Shown piece by piece: positions 56,217 to 64,000 of a stretch of 64,000 nucleotides of DNA; position 1 is the first letter of the stretch, and each line of letters starts with the position of its first letter. The notes under the pieces were generated by a model, which was given only the letters and a program-made list of their open reading frames with translations, ran no database searches and had not been told where the DNA came from. The stretch spans positions 74,478,557 to 74,542,556 of the forward strand of contig NC_133329.1 in NCBI RefSeq assembly GCF_042186555.1. The letters are read 5' to 3'. Source of the DNA: Aquarana catesbeiana (Eukaryota; Chordata; Amphibia; Anura; Ranidae). The position numbers were made by a program, and so were the translations under genes.

Positions 56217-56255
56217 ATGGACGCGTTTTGGGGGTGCAACCCCTTCCTCAATTAT
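56217..56255 (-). ncRNA. Hammerhead-ribozyme-like motif (copy 6)
   Basis: On the minus strand: TTGAGGA (C3 changed to T), stem II GGGG-TTGCA-CCCC, AAAA instead of GAAA, then the palindrome ACGCGT followed by C. Stem II and the palindrome are intact; the core is altered at two sites. Confidence 0.4.
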
Positions 56256-56260
56256 AAAGT

Positions 56261-56300
56261 AGCGTTGAGGAAGGGCTTGCTCCCCCAAAACACGTCCCTT
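56261..56300 (+). ncRNA. Hammerhead-ribozyme-like motif (copy 7)
   Basis: This is the inverted partner of copy 6: TTGAGGA, a GGG/CCC stem II, AAAA, then ACACGT. It carries the same two core changes, so these were present before the inverted duplication or were transferred between arms. Confidence 0.4.
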
Positions 56301-56967
56301 GATCCCCCCTGATGGCAGATAGCACATGTTGACATTCGTAAATTGGTGTGCATCTTCCAAATTTGGCTTTTCCAGGGGTGAGTTCCCCCCATCTGAACGC
56401 TATATCAAACCCAGTTCCTAAATACTGATGTCTGATATAGCCTTCAGGTTTTACCTAATGTGAACTTTGTAAGTTCAAGTTTTTTGGCTTTCTTGTTGGT
56501 TTTACACAGGCCTGTTTTATCTGAAATGGATATTTTGATTTTTCATAATGCTACTGCAAACATTTTATACAACAAACATGTTGGTTTGTTTTAAAAACCT
56601 TTGGTAAATGCACATGTGATTGTGCAGGTATAAAAAAGTGCCTTACTCAAGAATGTGTGGATTATTGTCTCAACACTACAACACTTTTGGGGTGATGTAA
56701 TTGTTGTTTTATGCACAAATGGGGGTTATTTCCTAAGGGCAAATACACTTTGCACTACAAGTGCAGGTTCAGTGCAGTTGCAAGTGCACTTGTAGTGAAA
56801 TGTGTTTTTGCATTTAGGAAGTACCAGCCAACAGTGCTTTGTATAAGGTTACACAATCACGACATTTTCTGCACTCAACACATTTCTGTCAGGGTCAGCT
56901 AAAACAAACACAAGCAGTAAATGTCCACCAAGAATTGCTTTTGGTTGTTTTTTATTTGAAAAAGGTG

Positions 56968-59144
56968 TCACATATTGTCTGGCATATTGATAGCCCCCCT
57001 ACCCGCAAAGAACTCCAGGTATCGTAACCGGACATCACGGGCATTCAGGGAGGGCAAGCCAGGACGGCCGCTTTCAAGTGCCGTCATTGTGGAAGTATTT
57101 GGGATTCCGGCCTCAGGCCCAACTGAGCCAGCATAGTTGGCTGAATGTTTTCTTAAAAAATTATGGAGAACACAGCAAGCCAGTATAATATGGTTCAGTT
57201 TATACTCCGCCATATGGATGGGTGTCAGAAATAGTCGGAACCGGCTGGCCAGGATTCCAAATGTGTTCTCCACCACTCTTCGGGCTCTGGCCAGCCGGTA
57301 ATTAAAAACCCTCTGTTTCGGGGTGAGGGTCCTCATCAGGAATGGCCGCATCAGGTGGTCCCCCAGCGCAAATGCTTCATCAGCAACGAACACAAATGGG
57401 AGACCTTCAACATTGTCCTCTGGAGGTGGCAAGTCCAAACTGCCATTCTGGAGACGCCTGTAGAACTCCGTCTGGGCGATGACTCCACCATCGGACATCC
57501 GGCCATTCTTCCCCACGTCCACATACAAGAACTCGTAATTAGCCGACACCACCGCCAACATCACTATACTATTAAACCCCTTGTAGTTATAATAGTACGA
57601 CCCCGAGTTGGGTGGTGGGACGATGTGGACGTGTTTCCCATCAATTGCCCCTCCGCAGTTAGGAAAGTCCCACCGCTGGGCAAAGTGGGAGGTCACAGTC
57701 TGCCATTCCTGTGGCGTGGAAGGAAACTGTTGAGGAAAAAACAATAAACATTACTATTTTTTCACAGAAACCTGGCAAGCAGATTAGACACAAACATTAT
57801 GGGTCAACCTCCAGATAGCATTTATTAAGGGGAATTTAACAACAACAAAGTATAGGGTACACCTATCATATTCCCCCTCCCCCCTCTCATGGGCCATTTC
57901 GAACATTATAGGGGGGGGACTCTTGGACAGGTAACCCTCTTCACTTCATTGAGAGATGAATGCCTAAATACAGGGTATTACTTGGAACAGCCCCTCCTTA
58001 GTTACACTATTGGCAGCCCACTGGACAGGTAAGAAGTGTCATAATACAAAGATATAAATACACACTGTACACATTTGAGCACATTTGGACATTCTGCTAT
58101 TACCTATCAAGATCATAATAGGATACAAGAACTTTAAACAGTACCATTGGAAAGTATACAGGCAGGCCCTTGCACTACATGCTTTGGGGAATTCATCCAT
58201 AAATCTGACCAGTAAAGAGATGGGTATAGTGTGTATGGGTTTGGCAAAGTCAGCAGATAGATGATTGAGGATAGAGAATTGGGATCAGCTGACTTAGCAG
58301 CTGGGGGAGGGAGGGTTACCAAAAATTTGGGGACACCACAAAAAAAAGCCTCTGGCCCTCTGCCTGAATTTAAATCCACAATAACATTTGCAAACATTTT
58401 AGGGGGTGTTTGGGGTAAAGCACTACTATGGAGCTGATAAAATACATTGTTAAGTGACTACATGAGGTGAATATAGGGCAGGGGACACCATGCTGGGGAG
58501 GTTATTGAAGGGCAAATATGTATGAAGGACATAAAATAATAATTACATAAAAATCCAGCATGCATGAGGACAAAGGGGACATTCACAGCATATTACAATC
58601 ATGGTAATTGGGGAATGAGGAAAGAAATACAATATATTAGCAAACATTCAATACAATAAAGTGTGATATTAAAGGATAAAAATCTTACCTTCATATACTC
58701 CTTCTGCAGGACCTGTATGATGGCAGAACAGGTCTCTGGGATAATGATCCCCAGAGGCTGGGGGGAGATGCCTGTCGAGAACTTGAGGTCCTGCAGGCTT
58801 CTCCCTGTGGCCAAATACCGCAAGGTAGCGACCAACCTCTGCTCCGGAGTGATGGCTTGCCTCATGCAGGTATCCTGCCTGCTGATATAGGGGGTCAGCG
58901 AAGCCAACAAACGGTGAAACACGGGGTCCGTCATCCTGAGAAAGTTTCTGAAATCATCAGGATTATTCTCACGGATCTCACGGAGCAAAGGCATATGACA
59001 GAACTGGTCACGCTGAAGCAACCAATTCTTGGTCCATGAACTCCTCCCCACCCTGTTCATGGACTGGACTTGTGTCAAGGTCAGGACCCCAACACCAAGC
59101 CCCCGCACAGCACGAACTCTACGAGGAGTACGCATACGAAACAT
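56968..59144 (-). CDS. Harbinger transposase (HARBI1-like DDE nuclease)
   Basis: Two exons join in frame: 59144-58689 (152 codons, donor GTAAGAT) and 57726-56968 (acceptor CCTCAACAG), giving 404 residues, close to the family's usual 350-400. The N-terminal half has FRNFLRMTDPVFHRLLASLT, ITPEQRLVATLRYLATGRSL and FSTGISPQPLGIIIPETC, the helix-turn-helix-type region of HARBI1-like proteins. The DDE_Tnp_4-type core shows acidic residues in GGAIDGKHVHI (about D181), GKNGRMSDGGV (about D231), VADEAFALGDHL (about D268) and RARRVVENTFG (about E305). No stop or frameshift is seen. It would cut the element at TWA targets in the nucleus together with a Myb-like partner. Introns are AT-rich, and the 0.96 kb intron holds no other gene. 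Confidence 0.93.
57745..58688 (-). other. Intron of the Harbinger transposase gene
   Basis: About 0.94 kb without a convincing ORF. It is bounded by a GTAAGAT donor (58688-58682) and a CCTCAACAG acceptor (57727-57735) on the minus strand. Confidence 0.8.
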
Positions 59145-60715
59145 GGCTATAAAACGGTCGGCTGCTCAGAACGAAGTAACAGAACGCACTGAAGAACAGC
59201 AAGGCCTGTGAAGAGCGACCTGAAAACCAGTAACGAACGAACAAGAATACAGTGACTAAAGTCACGCGGAACTTGCTTGCACGCACTGAAGAGCATATAC
59301 AAACCCACAAGCACAAACTGAACGGCAGAAAACGATCTGAAAGCCACGAGTCTGAAAAAGCGCGAATCGTCTCTCACCAAACTTTTACTAACACGAGATT
59401 AGCAAAAGGAGCCCAAAGGGTGCTGCGCTTGGTTCTGAACCGGCCTTTTCTAGTCTCGTCGTACGTGCTTGACGTCACCGCGTTCTTGGCGATCGGAAAT
59501 TCCGACAACTTTGTGCGACCGTGTGTAGGCAAAACAAGTTTGAGCCAACATCCGTAGGAAAAAATCCGAGGATTTTGTTGTCCGATCAATGTCCGACCGT
59601 GTGTACGGGGCATTACTGTTTAGATACCCACCAATAGTACCATCCAGCAGTACCTTCCCGCAGGACAGCCATCTGCAGCCACCAGCCATAGCTGCCTTGG
59701 GGACAGCAGCAACTGCCAGCCATAGCCGCTGCAGGACAGGGGGTGGGGTTGGGGGTAGAGCCAGGGGGGCGGCAAAATGAGGTTTCACCTAGGGTGTCAA
59801 AAATTCTTGCACCAGCCCTGCACTCTAGAGCCTACTACCTCGCTTCCCAGCTACAACAGTTGGGGGCTGGGGAATGGTGGACTTAACGGACCCTATTAAT
59901 AGACGTCTAATCCCACCAGGTGATGATGCCTCTGCCCTCACGTGTTTGGAGGCGGGACTCATGCACTTAAATCATAGTGACCCTATTAAAGACTTTATGG
60001 TCATATGTTAAACGGATGCTAGGAATACAGGGTTTTCTAACAAACACTCCATTATGGCGAAATCTGAACTATAGAGAGCTATTGAAACTCAGGGGGTTTA
60101 GAGATTGGGAAAGGGCAGGACTACGCTTTATCTCACAGCTATACAATGGGCCAACCCTCATATCCTTTATGGAGGTACAAGCAGAGTTTGCCATCCCACG
60201 TAACCATTACTTCAAATACCTACAACTGAGACACAACTTCATAGAGTACAACTTCATAAATGGGGGGACTCGCAATACCCCCCTATGCCTGAAATGCGAG
60301 AGAGATCATGGCGACCTCATTTATATGCTTTGGAAGTGCCCCAAGCTTTTTCGGTACTGGAAGGAGGTCCTTGACGTGATCTCTCAGGTATTCATGTTTA
60401 ATATCCCACAAAACCTGGAAAAGTTGATGTACCAACATAGAAATGTTTCACGTAAATTCTACTCAATATGGCAGGCCTGGTTGGATGTTCTGGATTTGAC
60501 TCCACATCAGCTAATTAGGGACAGGCTCCTACAGGGGTAAAGGATGTAAAAAGTCCAGAATAGTGGCTGACTGGGTCATACACTACACAAAATTCCTTGT
60601 GGCATTGGCGACTTTGGTGGGTCGTGATTGTTTTTGTTTTTTTTTCTTAATTTACCCTCAGGGCTCTGAGGATCTGGATAGGTTAAACTGATAGTTTTCT
60701 TTTTGGTTGCACTAT

Positions 60716-61339
60716 GTCTTCAGGGAGACCGCACAGGCGCAGAGAGGAGGGGGACTGGCCACCAGGGTTGTTTTTATGGATGCATGAGACTCAGTCATAG
60801 TGACCGCCAGGAGCATGCAAACAAGGGTGGCTCCACCTGGACTGCTTTGAGTGCTATTATTGTGGGGAATTTCTATTGCTCATAAAAACTGTCAGAAACA
60901 CCGGCAGAACTACCATCAGCCCTGATGAAGGGGACTTGCAGCCCCTGAAACATGTTAGCTTTTCTATGTTGATTGGTACATTCTAGACCCTTCCATTGAT
61001 TCTTATCTTTGTGGAAATAAGAACCTGACAGAGGATCTAACCACTCACCTTTCTATTCAAAACGAAATAAAACATTTTGGCTGGTGTTGGGATTTAAAGT
61101 AAAGTTTTTTTTTTCCATTTTGCACAGAGTAGGGGAAATCTTTGCATGTGCTCATGATCATCACTCATCATCCTAAACAGGACCTACCTGTGATTTCTTG
61201 GCATTTTTTTATTAGCTTTATCATTGAATTTTCTTCATCATCATTCAAATTATGTAGACGGCTAAAAGAAATAAACAGTAACATCAATTATACAAAGTAT
61301 TATATAGCTCCACACCAGACAAAGAACTGAGAACAATAC
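60716..61339 (+). other. Non-coding stretch with hammerhead-like motif, probable retroelement 3' region
   Basis: GCGCAGAGAGGAGGGGGACT and a TATA-like CTCATAAAAACTG precede the hammerhead-like motif, as in Penelope-like element A. AAACGAAATAAAAC lies about 110 bases after it. No gene is seen. Confidence 0.4.
60917..60961 (+). ncRNA. Hammerhead-ribozyme-like motif (copy 8, intact core and stem II)
   Basis: CTGATGA (60922-60928) is followed by stem II AGGGG/CCCCT with loop ACTTGCAG, then GAAA (60947-60950), then the palindrome ACATGT. Core boxes are exact and stem II is five perfect pairs. Stem I is only recovered (AGC/GCT) if one of the C bases at 60920-60922 is an insertion, so cleavage may be impaired. 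Confidence 0.6.
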
Positions 61340-61607
61340 AAAGCTGAAATGCATAGGGGGGTATTTACTAAATCTGGAGCATGTAAAATTAAATGCAACT
61401 CAGAATAGAAACCAATCAGCATTTAGTTTTTATTGCTAAAGCTTAATTGAACAAGCTGTAGTTAGAAGATGATTGGCTACCATGCACTCACCCCTCTCTA
61501 TTCTCCATGAATAGATTCCTGACATGTCACAATTTAAGACAACAGTAAAATTTTTCAGTGAAGCTCCATCTTTTATCATTAAAAAGATGTCACTAAGCTC
61601 CAGTTAG
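61340..61607. repeat. Dispersed repeat fragment
   Basis: GGGTATTTACTAAATCTGGA, GAAACCAATCAGCATTTAG and GATGATTGGCTACCATGC are phrases I associate with a common frog MITE. Only one copy is in the window, so this is from memory. Confidence 0.4.
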
Positions 61608-61673
61608 GTGCCAATGGGCTCCATTCACTAAACGGTATCTAGCGCTTTCAGAAATGTGGTAAAATACTACTTA

Positions 61674-62110
61674 TGCCGTGTACACACGACCGGACTGTTC
61701 GGCATCAAAGGTCCGACGGAACGATTCCGTCGGACATTACGATCGTGTGTGGGCTTCATCGGACCTTCATCGGACCTTTTCTGTCAAAAATTCCGACGGA
61801 CCTAGAAATAGAACATGTTTCAAATCTTTCCGACAGACTTGATTCTTATCGAAAAATCCGTTCGTTTGTATGCTAGTCCGAAGGACCAAAAACGATGCAA
61901 GGGCAGCTATTGGCTACTGGCTATGAACTTCCTTTTCTAGTCCTGTCGTACGTCATCACGTTCAAAACGAACGGACTTTCGAACAGACTTTAATCCATTC
62001 GTGTGTGGGCAAGTCCGTTCGCTCGAAAGTCCGTCGTAACTCAGTCGAAAGTCCGTTGGAAAGACCGTCGGACCTTTGATGCCGAAAAGTCCGGTCGTAT
62101 GTACACGGCA
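61674..62110. mobile_element. PIF/Harbinger MITE, TTA-flanked
   Basis: The ends TGCCGTGTACACACGACCGG and CCGGTCGTATGTACACGGCA are inverted. TTA lies at 61671-61673 and 62111-62113. It shares GCAGCTATTGGCTACTGGCTA and GTCGTACGTCATCACGT with the MITE at 9757-10172, so the two are one subfamily. Confidence 0.92.
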
Positions 62111-62747
62111 TTAGTGTTTAAAAAAAAAAGAAATTTCAATTCACTATGAAACGCTACTAAAATACCGCATGGGCTAATTTATGAAGTGATGTAGTATTTT
62201 AGTAGTGAAAGTGGTACGTTAACAAGCAGTAAGTAGCTGGTTGTTAAGGAGTGGGTGGCTGCTGCATCCTTCACAACCATGACTCTTCTGCTGTCAGCGG
62301 GGTTTCCCTGTTGACAGCAGAGTGTAAACAAAAGAATTGCTGGCATGTAAATAGTAAAAAAAAATTGGCGTGGGGTCCCTCACAAAATTTATACCTGACC
62401 CTTATCCGAGCATGCAGCCTTACAGGCTAGGAAAGGGGGGTGGGAATGAGCGAGCCCCCCCCCCCCCCTAAACGATACCATGCCACATGCCCTCAACATG
62501 GGGGGTTTCTCCCCCCACAAAGCACATTGTCCCCATTTTGATAAGGACAAAGGCCACTTCTCTATATTCCTGGTATGGTGGTTGTGGGGGTGACTTATCG
62601 GAATCTGGCACTGGCTCCTTACCAACCAGTTAAATCAAACACATTCCTTAACTACCGCGTGCCTGGACCACTACTTAATTACCGCATGCATTTATTTATA
62701 TATTTCCCTTTGCGAATATACTTTAGTGCTGTTTTATGTGGTATTTA

Positions 62748-63002
62748 GCCACTTCAGCCCCCGAAGGATTTGCCCCCTTCCTGACCAGAGCACTTTTTGT
62801 GATACGGCACTGCGTCTCTTCAACTGACAATTGCGCAGCCAAACAAAATTGACATCCTTTTTTTCCCACAAATATAGCTTTCTTTTAGTGGTATTTGATC
62901 ACCTCTGCGGTTTTTATTATTTGCGCTATAAACAAAAAAAGAGCGTCAATTTTGGAAAAAAAGCAATATTTTTTACTTTTTGCTATAATAAATATCCCCA
63001 AA

Positions 63003-63048
<46 letters not shown>

Positions 63049-63719
63049 ATTTCTCTCAGTTTAGGCCGATATGTATTCTTCTACATATTTTTGGTAAAAA
63101 AATCGCAATAAGCGTATATTGATTGGTTTGCGCAAAAGTTATCGCATCTACAAAATAGGGGATAGATTTATGGCATTTTTATTAATAATTTTTTTATTAA
63201 TAATGGCGGCAATCTGCGATTTTTATCGTGACTGCGACATTATGGCGGGCACATCGGATACTTTTGACACTATTTTGGGAGCATTGTCATTTATACAGTG
63301 ATCAGTGCTATAAAAATGCACTGGTTACTGTGTAAATGGCACTGGCAGGGAAGGGGGTTAAACACTAGAGGGCGATCAAAGAATTAAGTGTGTCCTAGGG
63401 AGTGATTCTAACTGTGGGGGGGATGGGCTACAACTCACATGACAGCGATCACTGCTCCCGATTACAGGGAGCAGTGATCTGTCATGTCACTAGGTAGAAT
63501 AGGGAAATGCCTTGTTTACATAGGCATCTTCCCATTCTGCCTCTCCGTGACATGATCGCGGGCTACCGGCAGACATCAACTCCGCAGGACCCGCCAGTGG
63601 CGCACGTGCGCGCGCGCCCACAATGCCACGATTTAAAGGGGACGTACCTGTACGCCCATTTGCCCAGCCATGCCATTATGCCGACATACATCGTCATGCG
63701 CTGGTCGGCATGTGGTTAA
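62748..63719. repeat. Dispersed frog repeat, copy 2 of 2
   Basis: It has the same landmarks as 17668-18560 (GCCACTTCAGCC, ACGGCACTGCG, AAATTGACATCC, AGCTTTCTTTTAGTGGTA, GATTGGTTTGCGCA) and ends GTGGTTAAC. An (AT)n microsatellite has grown at 63008-63042. Confidence 0.8.
63008..63042. repeat. (AT)n microsatellite
   Basis: About 17 AT repeats within the dispersed repeat; absent from the other copy at the matching place near 17960. Confidence 0.95.
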
Positions 63720-64000
63720 CAAACGTTTTTGCTGAATGCAGTAAATACCACATAAAGCAATAGTGAATTGACATTTTTATTATCGCCTGCGGTATTCGGA
63801 AAAACACCTAAATACTGCATGCAATCTGCTTTTACGAATGGAGCCCATTGCCTAGTATGAGATGATGTCATCAGCCTGCTACAGGCAGGAGGAAGCATTT
63901 CCTTAGTCTATTCTCCTCCAGTGATCAGATTGCAATGATGTTTGAATCATGTTTATTAGAATAGGTTGCTGTTTATATGTCATGAAGTTTGAAGTTGTTC

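Larger units (their letters stand above)
56152..56371. repeat. Foldback containing two inverted hammerhead-like motifs
   Basis: AAAAGCCAAATTTGGAGGAT (56153 onward) pairs with the complementary CTTCCAAATTTGGCTTTT at the right end, and ACATGTGCTATCTGCCATCA pairs with TGATGGCAGATAGCACATGT. The arms are about 100 bases each and meet near 56256. It lies after the Myb-like stop codon in the Harbinger. Confidence 0.92.
52372..59612. mobile_element. Complete PIF/Harbinger transposon, three genes, TTA-flanked
   Basis: The 7241-bp element starts TGCCCTGTACACACGGTCGG and ends CCGACCGTGTGTACGGGGCA, with TTA on both sides (52369-52371 and 59613-59615). The opposite arm of the surrounding foldback keeps the empty site (CTAAACAGTAAGAGTGG, near 50831). 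It carries a transposase gene (minus), a Myb/SANT-like gene (plus) and a MADF-type gene (minus), all with open frames and consensus splice sites. A foldback with two hammerhead-like motifs lies between the Myb and transposase genes. It looks young and potentially autonomous. Confidence 0.95.
50727..59622. mobile_element. Foldback retroelement (Penelope-like end structure) with 17-bp target duplication, split by Harbinger
   Basis: The 17-base GATACCCACCAATAGTA flanks it directly (50710-50726 and 59623-59639). Its two halves are inverted copies: 50818-51115 matches the complement of 52083-52371 plus 59613-59622 (shared AGTGGTGCTGCGCTAATTCT and GGCCAAGTGGCCTAAAGTGC). A second inner inverted pair (51119-51162 with 51273-51319) surrounds GGTACTCACACAG and a hairpin. 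The GTGAGTACC plus TTATTAATAAAG layout (minus) resembles the Penelope-like 3' regions. 51320-52080 has no recognised gene. Confidence 0.7.
47718..59820 (+). mobile_element. hAT-type element (12.1 kb with nested insertions)
   Basis: The left end is CAAGGCCGTTGCTACCACTAG and the right end GCACCAGCCCTG, with CACCTAGGG-type sequence inside each terminus. A perfect 8-bp duplication CACTCTAG lies at 47710-47717 and 59821-59828. No hAT transposase is visible. The nested contents are a pyrimidine tract of about 2.2 kb, a foldback retroelement with a 17-bp duplication, and the Harbinger. 47830-48460 has no recognisable gene. Confidence 0.88.
47020..60540 (+). pseudogene. L1-like LINE reverse transcriptase and C-terminal domain (LINE B), broken
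   Basis: The plus strand encodes the RT palm from MEPLASLIREEANITGFRR to the catalytic box, which reads VLMYADYTLL instead of YADD. It continues GDTQSTLQTVITLIKASG and INWDKSVLKPL (about 47245-47330). The frame then carries FRYLGIQVTPDPSLYIE and WAPQLLYVFNNSPVWVP. After the hAT insertion 59829-60540 encodes TPLWRNLNYRELLKLRGF, QLRHNFIEYNF and a C-terminal CLKCERDHGDLIYMLWKCP, where the expected histidine is a tyrosine. Stops near 47250 and 60008 and the altered YADD box show it is dead. It is diverged from LINE A in sequence, so it is not a simple inverted duplicate. Confidence 0.88.
47000..60715 (+). mobile_element. L1-like LINE B, 5' truncated, split by a 12.1 kb hAT
   Basis: LINE sequence runs from about 47000 to 47709 and resumes at 59829, with the 8-bp duplication CACTCTAG on either side of the inserted hAT (47718-59820). 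The RT coding frame continues across the joint (RGGLAVPHS then RAYYLASQLQQL). The 3' end is near 60715, after a T-rich stretch. Confidence 0.88.
61608..63858. mobile_element. Terminal-inverted-repeat element with two nested elements
   Basis: CAATGGGCTCCATTCACTAA (61613) pairs with CGAATGGAGCCCATTGCCTA (63835). Between them are the Harbinger MITE at 61674-62110 and the dispersed repeat at 62748-63719. The remaining sequence (62120-62740) has no gene. The related fragment at 7363-7500 has the same terminal phrase. Confidence 0.6.

Overview
This window looks like a piece of a large, repeat-rich amphibian (frog, probably ranoid) nuclear genome. It has no bacterial gene organisation: there are no operons, ribosome-binding sites or dense ORFs. 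Almost every recognisable coding stretch belongs to a transposable element: hAT, PIF/Harbinger, Tc1/mariner, Penelope-like, L1-like LINE, Gypsy LTR and an endogenous retrovirus-like LTR. The species was inferred from element types and remembered frog repeat phrases, not from a host marker gene. The only host-like coding sequence is a short exon on the minus strand (about 38.05-38.56 kb) that looks like the end of a GTPase gene.

Layout. 1-2143: minus-strand retrovirus-like 5' LTR and leader, provirus running off the left edge. 3.1-6.9 kb: two inverted copies of one repeat, the right copy split by a 1.58 kb Tc1 element with a broken transposase. 7.7-8.8 kb: short repeats. 8837-16618: a 7.8 kb hAT element with a decayed BED-finger transposase, nested Harbinger MITEs and an 88-bp minisatellite. 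16.8-18.6 kb: a TA-flanked MITE and a dispersed frog repeat. 18.6-23.0 kb: LTR, gag and protease pieces of a Gypsy element whose gag has a SCAN-like segment, cut by other insertions. 22.2-28.7 kb: Penelope-like elements (one 3' fragment and two with RT/GIY-YIG sequence in opposite orientation), one split by a 909-bp hAT element and one by a solo LTR. 30.2-31.2 kb: a MITE with an alternating palindrome. 32-38 kb: Tc1 remnant, SINE, hAT MITE and several small elements. 38.8-47.0 kb: L1-like LINE on the minus strand, split by a 6.3 kb hAT that carries about 4.6 kb of 41-bp satellite. 47.0-60.5 kb: a second L1-like LINE on the plus strand, split by a 12.1 kb hAT. That hAT holds a 2.2 kb homopurine/homopyrimidine tract and a foldback retroelement, which in turn holds a complete 7.24 kb PIF/Harbinger element. 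61.3-64.0 kb: further MITEs and the second copy of the dispersed frog repeat.

The two most interesting things are these. (1) The Harbinger at 52372-59612 appears intact: matching termini, TTA target duplication and three spliced, uninterrupted genes (DDE transposase, Myb/SANT-like protein, and a third MADF-type protein divergent from the Myb gene). An internally deleted derivative of the same family sits at 10614-11045. (2) At least eight short motifs scattered through the window have the order of a hammerhead ribozyme core (CUGANGA, stem II, GAAA, a 6-nt palindrome in place of stem III, then the cleavage-site nucleotide). One lies in the 3' region of the Penelope-like element, on its coding strand, and two pairs are arranged as inverted repeats.

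The order of insertion can be read from target duplications: five hAT copies have perfect 8-bp duplications, Harbinger copies have TTA/TAA, Tc1 has TA, and the foldback element has a 17-bp duplication.
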